Part shown: one piece after another, positions 52,897-60,322 of the stretch
Layout: each line of letters opens with the position of its first letter
Numbering within the stretch: position 1 is the first letter of the stretch
Assembly: GCA_963715255.1 (NCBI GenBank)
Contig: CAVQRN010000001.1
Coordinates: forward strand, 1-60,322
From: JAHEEL01 sp963715255
GTDB lineage: Bacteria > Actinomycetota > Acidimicrobiia > Spongiisociales > UBA5794
Reading direction: 5' to 3'
Length of the DNA stretch: 60,322 nt
Translations under genes and position numbers: made by a program
The notes under the pieces: model-generated
What the model was told of the DNA's origin: nothing
The model's input: only the letters and a program-made list of their open reading frames with translations
Database searches by the model: none

Positions 52897-54222
52897 CTAT
52901 CCGATGACAGCGAACGTCCGCCATTCTCCGGGAACGCCTCGGAGTTCTTGAACCCCGCGGTCTTCGAATTCGAGTCCGGACCCTGCCACGAGATCGCGCA
53001 CCGTGGTTGAAACAAGCACTTCCCCCGCACCGGCCTGAGCAGCGATACGCGCCGCGATGTGCACAGCAATACCGGCGATATCTGTTCCGAGCTTCTCCAC
53101 TTCGCCGGTGTGGACACCCGCCCTCACCTCCATTCCGAGGCTCCGTGCCTGCCGCACGATCTCCTGAGCACACTGGATTGCACGGGCCGGACCGTCGAAT
53201 GTGGCGACAAATCCATCACCCGTCGTGGTCACCTCTCTCCCGCGGAATCGAACAAGCTGCGATCGGACCAGATCGTTGTGGGATTCAAGAAGCTGTCGCC
53301 AATGCTGATCACCAAGCTCTGCGGCGGTGCCCGTCGATTGGACCACGTCCGTGATCAGCACCGTAGCAAGAACTCGGTCTGGTTCGGCTGCCACTCGATA
53401 GCCGGTGAGGAACTCCCGGATCTCCGTCAAGGCGCGATCTGGCTCGAACCACGGGACATGGTCGGCCCCCTCCAGCTCCACATACCGAGCATCCGAGATC
53501 TCGCGTGCCAGAAACCGGGCGTTCTCAACATGACAGATCATGTCGCCTTCAGCGTGGAGGATCAACGTCGGTACCCGGATGGTTGAGGCGATCCCACGAA
53601 CATCGATGTCAAACGCCATCCGCCCGAATTCCGCTGCACCACGCGGCGTCACCGCGTTTGCCTGCAAACGCACCATCCAGTCCCTGAGCCAAGGCGTCGG
53701 TTCCTGGCTCGGTGCAAAGAACTCGACGAAGCGTCCACCCGGCTTCCCCCATGTTTCGGGATAGGCCTCAATATTGGATTCGAACTCCTCCTCAGTTTGT
53801 TCTCCCCACGGCCAATCCTCATCCTTGCGCTCACGAACCTCGGCACCCATCAGTATCAGCCCGGCGGTTCGGTCGGGGTGTGCAGCCGCAAACAACATCG
53901 AGAGCGGACCACCCTCAGAGTTGCCGATCAACGTTGCGGAGTCGCTTCCAACAGCGTCCATGACCGCTCGAATGTCGTCCATTCGTTCGTCGAGAGTCGC
54001 TGCGCCCGGAACCCGATCCGACATCCCCATCCCACGCTTATCGAACAGAATCACCCGAGAGAACTCGGCCAACCGGTCACAGAAGTGACGGAACGCCGGG
54101 AGTTCCCAGTTGACCTGAAGATGAGACCATGCCCCCTGCACATACACGATATCGATAGGGCCATCCCCCACGACGCGATACGCAACATCCACATCACCAC
54201 TACGCGCGAAAGAAACATCCAG
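52897..54222 (-). CDS. Alpha/beta hydrolase fused to class III nucleotide cyclase
   Basis: 441 residues from ATG 54222 (MLDVSFARSGDVDVAYRVVG). Hydrolase domain (~1-265): oxyanion YVQGAWSHLQVNWELPAF, nucleophile in TLIGNSEGGPLS (Ser ~98), Asp near LILHAEGDMICHV, and His in LEGADHVPWFEPD. Cyclase homology domain (~280-441): metal Asp in VLITDVVQSTGTAAELGDQH, second in VTTTGDGFVATFDGPARAI, then AGVHTGEVEKLGTDIAGIAV. This fusion is common in mycobacteria and relatives; cAMP output controlled by the hydrolase is inferred. ATG 54267 would only add a short Arg-rich tail. Confidence 0.88.
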   Translation of the reverse strand: MDVSFARSGDVDVAYRVVGDGPIDIVYVQGAWSHLQVNWELPAFRHFCDRLAEFSRVILFDKRGMGMSDRVPGAATLDERMDDIRAVMDAVGSDSATLIGNSEGGPLSMLFAAAHPDRTAGLILMGAEVRERKDEDWPWGEQTEEEFESNIEAYPETWGKPGGRFVEFFAPSQEPTPWLRDWMVRLQANAVTPRGAAEFGRMAFDIDVRGIASTIRVPTLILHAEGDMICHVENARFLAREISDARYVELEGADHVPWFEPDRALTEIREFLTGYRVAAEPDRVLATVLITDVVQSTGTAAELGDQHWRQLLESHNDLVRSQLVRFRGREVTTTGDGFVATFDGPARAIQCAQEIVRQARSLGMEVRAGVHTGEVEKLGTDIAGIAVHIAARIAAQAGAGEVLVSTTVRDLVAGSGLEFEDRGVQELRGVPGEWRTFAVIG

Positions 54223-54257
54223 CATCGACAGACCATACCCCGCCCGCCGCAAAGCGC

Positions 54258-54284
54258 ACCCGCCCATATCGCCACTTGTGCTCG
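54258..54284 (+). repeat. Dispersed hairpin repeat, copy 12 (degenerate right arm)
   Basis: CCGCCCATA, centre TCGCCACT, then TGTGCTCGC; upstream of the hydrolase-cyclase gene. Confidence 0.5.
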
Positions 54285-54321
54285 CCGTCAGGTCGATCGA
54301 CCAGACGTTCCTTCGGTTGAT

Positions 54322-54549
54322 CTAGTCGCTCTCGACGGCCGTGGCGAGACATTCCTCAGCGACGAGCAGGAAGGGGTACTGTGTGGTGGCGCAGCGGAAC
54401 ACGTAGTACTCGATCGGGAACGTCTGGTCACCGCCACACCAGGCATCTCCGACACCGAGGTAGCGCACCGCCGAGTACGGAAGCGGGTCCCGCCCGGCGT
54501 CGGGGCGCACTCCGATGTCATAAATGGCACCTACGCTCAACTTCTCCAT
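54322..54549 (-). CDS. Small protein of unknown function
   Basis: 75 residues from ATG 54549. MEKLSVGAIYDIGVRPDAGR, then YSAVRYLGVGDAWCGGDQTF and YYVFRCATTQYPFLLVAEEC form a mixed alpha/beta pattern with three Cys and aromatic strands. Plausible single small domain, no family recognised. It lies just beyond hairpin copy 12; 54550-54736 carries no gene. Confidence 0.5.
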   Translation of the reverse strand: MEKLSVGAIYDIGVRPDAGRDPLPYSAVRYLGVGDAWCGGDQTFPIEYYVFRCATTQYPFLLVAEECLATAVESD

Positions 54550-54736
54550 GCGCCAACCCTACGCGTGGCGGGCGTGCCCCACACGAGATTTTTGGCCAGA
54601 CCACGGCTGGATTCCGCGTCTCCGCCGACCTTCGGCATCCGAGGCTGCACATATGGTCGGGCTGGGAGGATGGTGCCCACGTTCTCCCACGGCGAAGCGA
54701 TCGTCAACGACTCAACGGGTCGAAAGCGTCCTGCGC

Positions 54737-55228
54737 TCAACGTCCGTTGCGTACCTCTTCAGCGAGGTCGGTCACAGCCGCCATGTAAAGCTCAGCATCG
54801 AGCTGATGGCTGAAGCAGACGCTCGCATGACCCGTCATTCCGGATTCGGTGACCACATCGAGCTGCGGACCGAGTGACACCAGGATCACCCAGATTCCGA
54901 AGACCGCCATCGGCGCTGCGAACCACCAGAGACCGAAGACCAGGGGCACCACGATGCACGCCGCACCAACCACAAGATTGACCCATCGCACAACCCGGTG
55001 TACCTGCAAGGATCTGACATCGACTACAGGCAGAGAGACGTGACGGGTGCCGACCGGCACCACTCCCAGCAGAGTTCGTGGCACGTCCCATCTCAGAACG
55101 CCGTCAGTCACCTCCAGACCCACGCGCAGATACCGAGTCAATCTGTGTGTCGGCACCGTCATCCATGGCACCTGCTGCCGAGCGGAGTTCGCGTCCCCGC
55201 CGCCGACGTCGTCTACCTCAACCATCAC
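54737..55228 (-). CDS. Two-helix membrane protein, function unknown
   Basis: 163 residues from ATG 55228; ATG 55165 (MTVPTHRLTRYL) is an alternative that removes a doubtful leader. A soluble beta part (VTDGVLRWDVPRTLLGVVPV, then HVSLPVVDVRSLQVH) precedes two adjacent helices (VVRWVNLVVGAACIVVPLVF, WFAAPMAVFGIWVILVSLGP) and a C-terminal part (DAELYMAAVTDLAEEVRNGR). The beta part plus paired helices resembles PH-like bacterial membrane proteins. Not recognised further. Confidence 0.6.
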   Translation of the reverse strand: MMVEVDDVGGGDANSARQQVPWMTVPTHRLTRYLRVGLEVTDGVLRWDVPRTLLGVVPVGTRHVSLPVVDVRSLQVHRVVRWVNLVVGAACIVVPLVFGLWWFAAPMAVFGIWVILVSLGPQLDVVTESGMTGHASVCFSHQLDAELYMAAVTDLAEEVRNGR

Positions 55229-55334
55229 CTACTCCGCAGTTGACTCCCAGAGGACGATCGACCCGACCGGTCCACCGGTCCCGCCGCGCCACTACAGCAG
55301 CTCAACCGCCTCAGGGGGGAGAGCCGAAAGTCAC

Positions 55335-55415
55335 AACCCGCCCATATTGGCTGTCGCCTCAACGGGTCATCGCATCGCTTCGGCGAGTTTCTCTGGTGGC
55401 GTCATCTCTCCCAGC
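55335..55415 (-). repeat. Hairpin left half joined to an IS30 3'-end remnant
   Basis: CCCGCCCATATTGGC is followed by TGTCGCCTCAACGGG and, on the minus strand, the codons MTPPEKLAEAMR-stop, the last residues of an IS30 transposase (intact copy: MTPSDKLAEALQ). The junction is at the same hairpin position as in the intact insertion. Confidence 0.65.
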
Positions 55416-55421
55416 CGGAAC

Positions 55422-55949
55422 TCAGGCCGGAGGCTGCTCACCCAGCAGGTCGACTTGCAGGGTCGTTGGTATCGCTCTCCGGATAGCGTCGCGTACCGGT
55501 GAATGCTGATCTGCCCACTCGACCAACGCCCGCAGGTCTTCGGCGCTCGCGTTGTCGGAGGCAATACCCACGACCGCTCTTGTGGTGAGCGGACCCGCCG
55601 GGATTTCGGAATCCATCCCCAGCATTCCGCGATCGTCCGACTCACTGTCGACGGTCACTTCCAGTTGGGTCAGGTCGATACTCAAGACGGCAGCACGCAT
55701 CGCGATGAGTGTGGCCAGGCAACTCGCCGTGGCGGCCCTCATCATCGATCCGGGAGACGGCGCTGTGCCACCCCCGCCGACCGCGCTGGGCATATCCGAA
55801 ACGAGGACCATCCCGTTGGGCTGAACAACACTCGATCTGAGCCTGTCAATCACCGCGGTAGCGGGAGCATCGGTATAGCGAGCTTCCTCAGGATGCTCGG
55901 TGAGGTAGACAACAACTTGCTCGATTGAATGTCGGATGGCTTCGCTCAT
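55422..55949 (-). CDS. OsmC-family protein
   Basis: 175 residues from ATG 55949. The OsmC/Ohr fold pattern is present: DAPATAVIDRLRSSVVQPNG, then PGSMMRAATASCLATLIAMR holding the helical Cys, and VTVDSESDDRGMLGMDSEIP. The second redox Cys is not in the usual place, so peroxidase activity is uncertain; several OsmC members are non-catalytic. Upstream sequence to 56117 is open in the same frame but Ser/Arg-rich and unlike the family. 55950-56249 carries no gene. Confidence 0.75.
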   Translation of the reverse strand: MSEAIRHSIEQVVVYLTEHPEEARYTDAPATAVIDRLRSSVVQPNGMVLVSDMPSAVGGGGTAPSPGSMMRAATASCLATLIAMRAAVLSIDLTQLEVTVDSESDDRGMLGMDSEIPAGPLTTRAVVGIASDNASAEDLRALVEWADQHSPVRDAIRRAIPTTLQVDLLGEQPPA

Positions 55950-56249
55950 GGCCCACTCCCGTCTGATCATTCTGGCGCTGCCGTGTGAACAGTAGGCGTC
56001 ATGTTGATCGTCGTCCCACGATGTGTGGCGCACGGTCGCACGCTCGTCGAGTGACACCATCAGCCTGTCAGCCCAGGACATACCGGCCTCCAATATGGAT
56101 TGAGACCGGATGGACACGTATGAAGGCTTCAGTGTCTGCGACGAGCGACTAGTCGATGTCTCTAGGTTCGAGGACGTCCGGTGAGCCGTGATCGGACCGG
56201 ACGATCAACTTCGTCGCGTTTTCCTGGGTCGAACGCTCCTACCTACGGC

Positions 56250-56918
56250 TCAATGCAGGCTGAAAGGCGGGTAGCGGTCGGTGACTAGCAGTGCTGCGTA
56301 CGCCTGGACTCTGAGACCCCATCGGGTGACACCGACCACGTAGTCGAACAGTCCTCGCGGGTACCGCCCGGTGAACAGGATGGCGAACCAAGCGATCACG
56401 ACCGCGAAGAACGCTCCGACTGCGAGCACGATCAGCACGATCACATGAGGGATCGCCAGGAACCATTTCACCAACGGCAGCCAGCGATTGAGGTCCGCTT
56501 CGACATCGGGATAATCGATGTCGAGGTGGACCGACTGTTCGTCGACGGTCGATGGGTACTGATCGGTGAGAAGGCCGAGGTAGGCACCGATTCGCGTCTC
56601 GAAGCGGGTGAACTCACGTGCGAAATCGAACCACCAGCGGGGGTATCGCTGACGGAACAGGATCATCAGCAGCGTCGCAAAGAACAGCCCGGCGGCAATT
56701 CCGCCGCTGCTTCTCGTAATCGTCTTGCCGGTCTCCGTGATCACCGACCAACTCGCAACCGCAGAGAGCAGCGACGCGATGAAGATGATCGGTATCGCCC
56801 AGATCAGGCGGAAGAACGTTGTGACCCGGTCGAGCTTCTCCGGGTAGTCAATGTCGAGACGTGCTGCGTATGACTCGGACTGCGTGGCGATGGGGTGCCT
56901 CCTTCGTTGCTCTGGCAC
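56250..56918 (-). CDS. DUF4389 membrane protein
   Basis: 222 residues. Two copies of the DUF4389 unit: LDIDYPEKLDRVTTFFRLIW with its helices (~22-75), and LDIDYPDVEADLNRWLPLVK with LVKWFLAIPHVIVLIVLAVG and VVIAWFAILFTGRYPRGLFD (~132-205). RYPRWWFDFAREFTRFETRI lies between. The two units are typical for the family, which has no known function. ATG 56918; nearby in-frame starts are absent. Confidence 0.85.
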   Translation of the reverse strand: MPEQRRRHPIATQSESYAARLDIDYPEKLDRVTTFFRLIWAIPIIFIASLLSAVASWSVITETGKTITRSSGGIAAGLFFATLLMILFRQRYPRWWFDFAREFTRFETRIGAYLGLLTDQYPSTVDEQSVHLDIDYPDVEADLNRWLPLVKWFLAIPHVIVLIVLAVGAFFAVVIAWFAILFTGRYPRGLFDYVVGVTRWGLRVQAYAALLVTDRYPPFSLH

Positions 56919-57404
56919 TCAACGACCTGACCGACCGGGTGAACAGAGGAGAAAGGCCTCTCGTCGGCTGGCACTCGTGGCTGGGGTCCAGTTCCGCACC
57001 CGAGGGCACGCCAAGAATCGGGCGCCGACAACCCGCGATCTCTTTGACCTGAAACGAACGCTCACCACCGGTATGTGCAACTGAGGAGCGGCCAGCACCT
57101 TGTTGGCCTTGAGTTCCGGTGCGCAGGGCTAGTGGCTGAGCAGTGCCATGCGGAGCGGAAGACAGCCCACCGTGGGGGCCGAGAGAGAGGGTGGTCACAT
57201 GAGGCGTAGTCTCACACTTCCCTCTGAACGTGAGCCCAAAGAAGCCTTCGGGACATGTGGCTGTCCCCGGAGTTACTCTGAGAGCGGGTGCAGGATCACA
57301 ACGGCGGTTTCGGCGGATCGGAGAGCCGCGGTGCGTCGACCAGGCAAGGCGAATGAACCACCGCGGAGGAACCTTTGCTCGTTCCTGCTCACGTTCATCT
57401 GACA
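56919..57404. other. Gap without a supported gene
   Basis: About 490 bp. Open frames exist on both strands (57148-57402 plus, 56848-57405 minus) but they lack domains, ribosome sites and a coding-like residue mix. No hairpin repeat of the family is present. Confidence 0.5.
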
Positions 57405-57434
57405 TCGAGCGGCCCTCTCAATAGTGCCGCTCGA
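57405..57434. terminator. Hairpin between convergent regions
   Basis: TCGAGCGGC and GCCGCTCGA form a perfect 9-bp stem with a 12-nt loop, about 70 bp beyond the stop of the minus-strand serine hydrolase. No clear U tract. A terminator role is inferred from position. Confidence 0.45.
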
Positions 57435-57506
57435 TCAAGACCAGCCAGGGGCCTTGGGGTGGTCCGCCCGCTCAGATCAACAAACCCCGAGCAACGAGGT
57501 CGCGTT

Positions 57507-59470
57507 TCACGTAGCGCTCGGGACCTGCACCGGTTGTGGGCGGTGGTGTCGGCGTTGCCGGCGGGTGCGCCAGGTCAGGAAGCCAGTGATGGCGAGGATC
57601 ACCAATCCGATCGCGGTGAGCGCCAGAATGCCGCTGGGTCCGAGCCCGTTGGGTATGAGTGAGACGTTGGCGAATCCGTTGGTGGGGTATGGGCGGATGG
57701 CTTCGGCGACGGCTGGACTGTTCAGGCTGTAGGCGTCTTGGCCTGCGTCGGTGAACACGAATGTTGAGACGCCGTTTGGGGCGATGAAGATCGTGATGCC
57801 ACCTGCACCGGACATGAACGGGACTTGGCAGTACGTTCCCGCTTCGGTGCGGTGGGCGATGCTCCAGAAGGATGCTGGTACGCCTGATCGCCGTCGGCGA
57901 AGGTCTTCCCGGTCGGCAGCCCGGCGAGCTGGCCGGATCGGCAGAGGGCGTCGCTTGTTCGTGTCGGGTGGAGCAGCTGTTCGCCGTTGTGCGTCCCACT
58001 GTTCTGCAGGAGTGTGGCGATCTTGGCGACGTCGTCGATAGTGAGCCTCAGACCGGACGCCATGTATGGGATACCGCCCTCGCCGTCACCGTTGGGGATG
58101 GACATCATGGTCATGTGGTGGATGCCGACGGGGCGGTATGCCTCTTCGGACAGACTCTCCCATAGATCGGCATCTGGTCCTTCTCTGGTGTTGAGGAAGG
58201 CGTCCATGGCCGCGGCGAGGACGAACGTTTGGGATGACGTGTATCGCACGATCTCGTTCGGTCCCCACGAGTAGTTGCCTGCCGCGAACGCGGCTTCGAG
58301 CTTGCCGATCGCCGTTTCAGCGACGTAGAACTTGCGGTAGTCGAGTCCGGTTTCATTCGCGTCGATGTCGTATGGCATTCGGTCGGCCGAGTTGTCGCCG
58401 ACAACGGTCGCCATGTTGAGGACGTCGCCGAACGTCACGTCGGCCCAGCCGTCGTGATCGGCGGTGACGTCGAGGTAGTCGGCGATGAGTAGATCGAAGA
58501 CGTCCTCGCCGTCCTTCTCGGCGAGCCACAACATGGCGACACCGGCCCCGATCGATTTGCTCACCGACGCGGCGCCGTGCTGCATGTAGCAGGGGTAGGG
58601 ATAGTCGCCTGACCGGGTCCGGCTCGGCTGCAGATAGACAACACCGTCCACAACGATGCCGGCTGCCCTGATCTTGTCCGGCGCCAGACCGGCTGTGAAC
58701 GAGTCGAGGACATCGCTCTTCACCATCGCCTCGAGATCGCACCAATCGGCGACCGGCACTTGATCGGCCAGCTCCTGGGCGAAGCTGCTCGCCATGTCTC
58801 CGGTCTCGTCGATAACTCCCGGGTCATACTCCATGGGCACTTGGCCCCACATGTCGTAGATGTCGCCGTCGGGAGCCGTCTCCTGCGTGATCTGAAACCG
58901 GAACGAGGACACGCCCGTATCGTCGAACAGGAACGTGGCGACCCCGTTGTGGGTTTCACCGGCACCGTATTGCCGGTCGGGTGGACTTCCGAGGGTGAAG
59001 GGGAATGAAGCTCGCGAGCGTCCGTTGTCTCCCGGCTCGGACCAGACCCTGCCCGGCGAAAGGATCAGCGACCAGTTGTCGGGGTTGACGATGATCGAAC
59101 GTTCGGACGGGACGAGATAGCCGTCAACCGCGACGAAGCCGACCGAGAAGCCAGGGAAGAAGCGCTGGGTCGTGTATGCGTAGAAACTTCGCTGCATCCC
59201 AATGCGCGGCAGCGTCAACGTTCCCTCGAACCGATGGCGGGGTGGACCCGCATCCCCGAACGGGAGGAACCACGAGTAGTCGACAATCTCCACCGCTCCG
59301 ACGTCGGGCGACATCAGTTCAGATTCCGTGAGCGCCCCGCGACCCTCGCCCGCCTGGAGACGGGGACTCCCCACAAGCACCATCAGACCCGACGCAGCGA
59401 GAACCCCGACCACCACAAGCGAGAAACGCAGTAGTCGCACGAGACCACCAGCAGCCACCCCGATGGACAT
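57507..59470 (-). pseudogene. Beta-lactamase-related serine hydrolase, one late frameshift
   Basis: About 650 residues. A signal-anchor helix (LRFSLVVVGVLAASGLMVLV) precedes an N-terminal beta domain, then the class C/esterase-type domain: nucleophile in HGAASVSKSIGAGVAMLWLA (SxxK), the conserved VTFGDVLNMATVVGDN, the YxN-like region RYTSSQTFVLAAAMD and GIPYMASGLRLTIDDVAKIA. Near 57875 the frame breaks after DGDQAYQH and resumes as FWSIAHRTEAGTYCQVPFMS, GAGGITIFIAPNGVSTFVFT and a C-terminal helix (GILALTAIGLVILAITGFLT). ATG 59470 or 59515. Likely cell-wall or ester hydrolase anchored at both ends. Confidence 0.82.
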
Positions 59471-59674
59471 GACCGGGCGTCGCCGAGGATCAGCCGATGA
59501 GCCTCTCACAGACATCCGCCTTCGATCATGTTCACCGCCCCAAAGGCCGACAGGGCCAATCGACCCCAACCACCACCACACGCACCTCACATCCCCCCCA
59601 ATCGGCAGACGTGGACAGTGTTCATGTGACCTTCTACTCACAGCCCTATCGCGACCCTTCGACGATGGTCTCAG

Positions 59675-59878
59675 ATGGAGTTCCTCATAGAGATGCCCGT
59701 CAAGTACTCCCCAGCGTCCGTGTTGGCGTTCGCCGTCGGAATGGCTACCGGAATGGCGATCAGATTTGTGCTGTGGATCGCTACCGACACCCTCGCAGTG
59801 TTCCCCGCCTTCATCGGGGTAGGCCCTGTCCTCGGAATGGTCCTCCAAGCCGCAGCCGACCGCCGAAACGATGACTAA
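59675..59878 (+). CDS. Small membrane protein
   Basis: 67 residues from ATG 59675; ATG 59693 (MPVKYSPASVLA) is an alternative. Two helices (ASVLAFAVGMATGMAIRFVL and LAVFPAFIGVGPVLGMVLQA) with a charged end (ADRRNDD). No family recognised. Alone on its strand. Confidence 0.5.
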   Translation: MEFLIEMPVKYSPASVLAFAVGMATGMAIRFVLWIATDTLAVFPAFIGVGPVLGMVLQAAADRRNDD

Positions 59879-59994
59879 CCGGGCCGGCCCAGCCGGTTGA
59901 GGGCGGGTTGTGCTTGGGCGCTGGATACTCGGTAGCTCGCCGAGTGCAATTGTGAGACGATGACACAAGAGTCGAGCTAGCCAATGAGGAGGCC

Positions 59995-60207
59995 GTGGTG
60001 GGCACAGAGACAACGGCGACGCCGTGTGCCGTGGTGAGGCGCGAAGACCTCGTACCGGTATGCCCGTATTGCGAGGAAGAGGTTCCCGAGATTTATGTGC
60101 GCAAACCTCGCGGATCGTTCGGGATCGGTCGGGGATTCGTCTTCTTCTGCCCACACTGCCGAAAGGTGATGGGATTCGGTACCCAGTGGTACCCGTTCCC
60201 CGGGTAA
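59995..60207 (+). CDS. Small zinc-ribbon protein
   Basis: 70 residues from GTG 59995 (a second GTG follows), after AGGAGG. Two knuckles, VCPYCEEEVPEIYVRK and FFCPHCRKVMGFGTQW, give four Cys for one zinc. A Gly-rich turn (GSFGIGRGF) links them. Stand-alone ribbon; RNA, DNA or protein partner unknown. The stop lies ~35 bp before a hairpin copy. Confidence 0.65.
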   Translation: MVGTETTATPCAVVRREDLVPVCPYCEEEVPEIYVRKPRGSFGIGRGFVFFCPHCRKVMGFGTQWYPFPG

Positions 60208-60243
60208 CGCCCAGATCCGACATGCGTCCGTCCTGTTGACACG

Positions 60244-60273
60244 GCCCGCCCACATTGGCTGCGATATGGGCGG
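60244..60273 (+). repeat. Dispersed hairpin repeat, copy 13, with IS30-like centre
   Basis: CCGCCCACA, enlarged centre TTGGCTGCGA, TATGGGCGG. The centre contains GGCTGCGAT, identical to the IS30-type terminus next to the hairpin at 43123, so it may be the scar of an imprecise excision. Confidence 0.55.
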
Positions 60274-60322
60274 TTCGGTAGGGTTCGCCGATATGACGCG
60301 AGTCGACGATCTCGACGACCCC

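Noticed and set aside
57148..57402. 84-codon plus-strand gene
   Set aside because: Low-complexity, Arg/Ser-rich residues, no ribosome site and an equally long overlapping minus-strand frame; neither is convincing.
57722..60253. Start of the serine hydrolase at 60253
   Set aside because: The first ~260 codons are Pro/Arg/Ser-rich and overlap two plausible plus-strand genes. The signal-anchor helix begins after 59515.
43123..60273. Canonical integron attC sites
   Set aside because: The palindromes are about 26 bp and lack the RYYYAAC/GTTRRRY core boxes and the extended double-hairpin of attC; no integron integrase is in the window. Only the cassette-like layout is kept as a hypothesis.

Overview
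The window is high-GC DNA with frequent GTG and TTG starts, a DivIVA-like coiled-coil protein, a FadD-like acyl-CoA synthetase, a PlsB-type acyltransferase and an F420-dependent reductase. I read it as an actinomycete-type (Actinomycetota) chromosome, perhaps Acidimicrobiia. The family-level placement is inference only.

Left part, 1-21,065: a mobile-element landing zone at a tRNA-Val(CAC) gene (20,994-21,065, minus strand). A 47-bp copy of the 3' half of this tRNA (20,991-21,037) is repeated exactly at 5,767-5,813. A tyrosine integrase gene ends just left of each copy (intA 3,006-4,142; intB 19,814-20,962). This is the layout of two related integrative elements inserted in tandem at one tRNA. 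The elements share direct-repeat boxes, a 24-bp identical block and a ribbon-helix-helix/SEC-C gene (intact in A, a stub in B). Both integrases are broken, so the pair looks immobile. Element A carries ISL3 and IS110 debris and an IS1182-family element exactly between intA and the att copy. Element B (about 15.2 kb) carries a group IIC-like intron and a lipid/membrane gene set: a PAP2 phosphatase, a kinase-flippase fusion, a patatin, a lysophospholipid-type acyltransferase, a DUF389 protein, an orphan solute-binding lipoprotein, a MarR regulator and a scramblase-like protein.

Middle part, 21-43 kb: mostly ordinary chromosomal genes. They include a CaCA antiporter, a minimal zincin, plsB-like, divIVA-like, NfuA-like, a FadD paralogue lacking catalytic residues, malQ, hpt, a GNAT/N-acylamino-acid racemase pair, an actinobacterial membrane protein with a truncated upstream duplicate, and a frameshifted P2-type ATPase. 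Several gaps hold recognisable gene stumps (IS481, GreA, possibly ClC).

Right part, 43-60 kb: a gene-cassette-like region. About 15 copies of a 26-bp imperfect palindrome (arms CCGCCCATA and TATGGGCGG around an asymmetric 8-nt centre, TCGGCACC) all point the same way and sit between genes. They usually enclose one small gene of unrelated function in either orientation: lipoprotein hydrolase, lipoprotein, small membrane proteins, nucleoside hydrolase, F420 reductase, cupin, GyrI-like protein, methyltransferase, hydrolase-cyclase fusion. An intact IS30-family element lies exactly in the centre of one copy, and IS30 end remnants lie in others. This is the best candidate in the window for an undescribed system: dif-module-like or integron-like cassettes, or a large family of bidirectional terminators used as IS30 targets.

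Many genes carry a single frameshift or stop. Real decay and assembly error cannot be separated from sequence alone.
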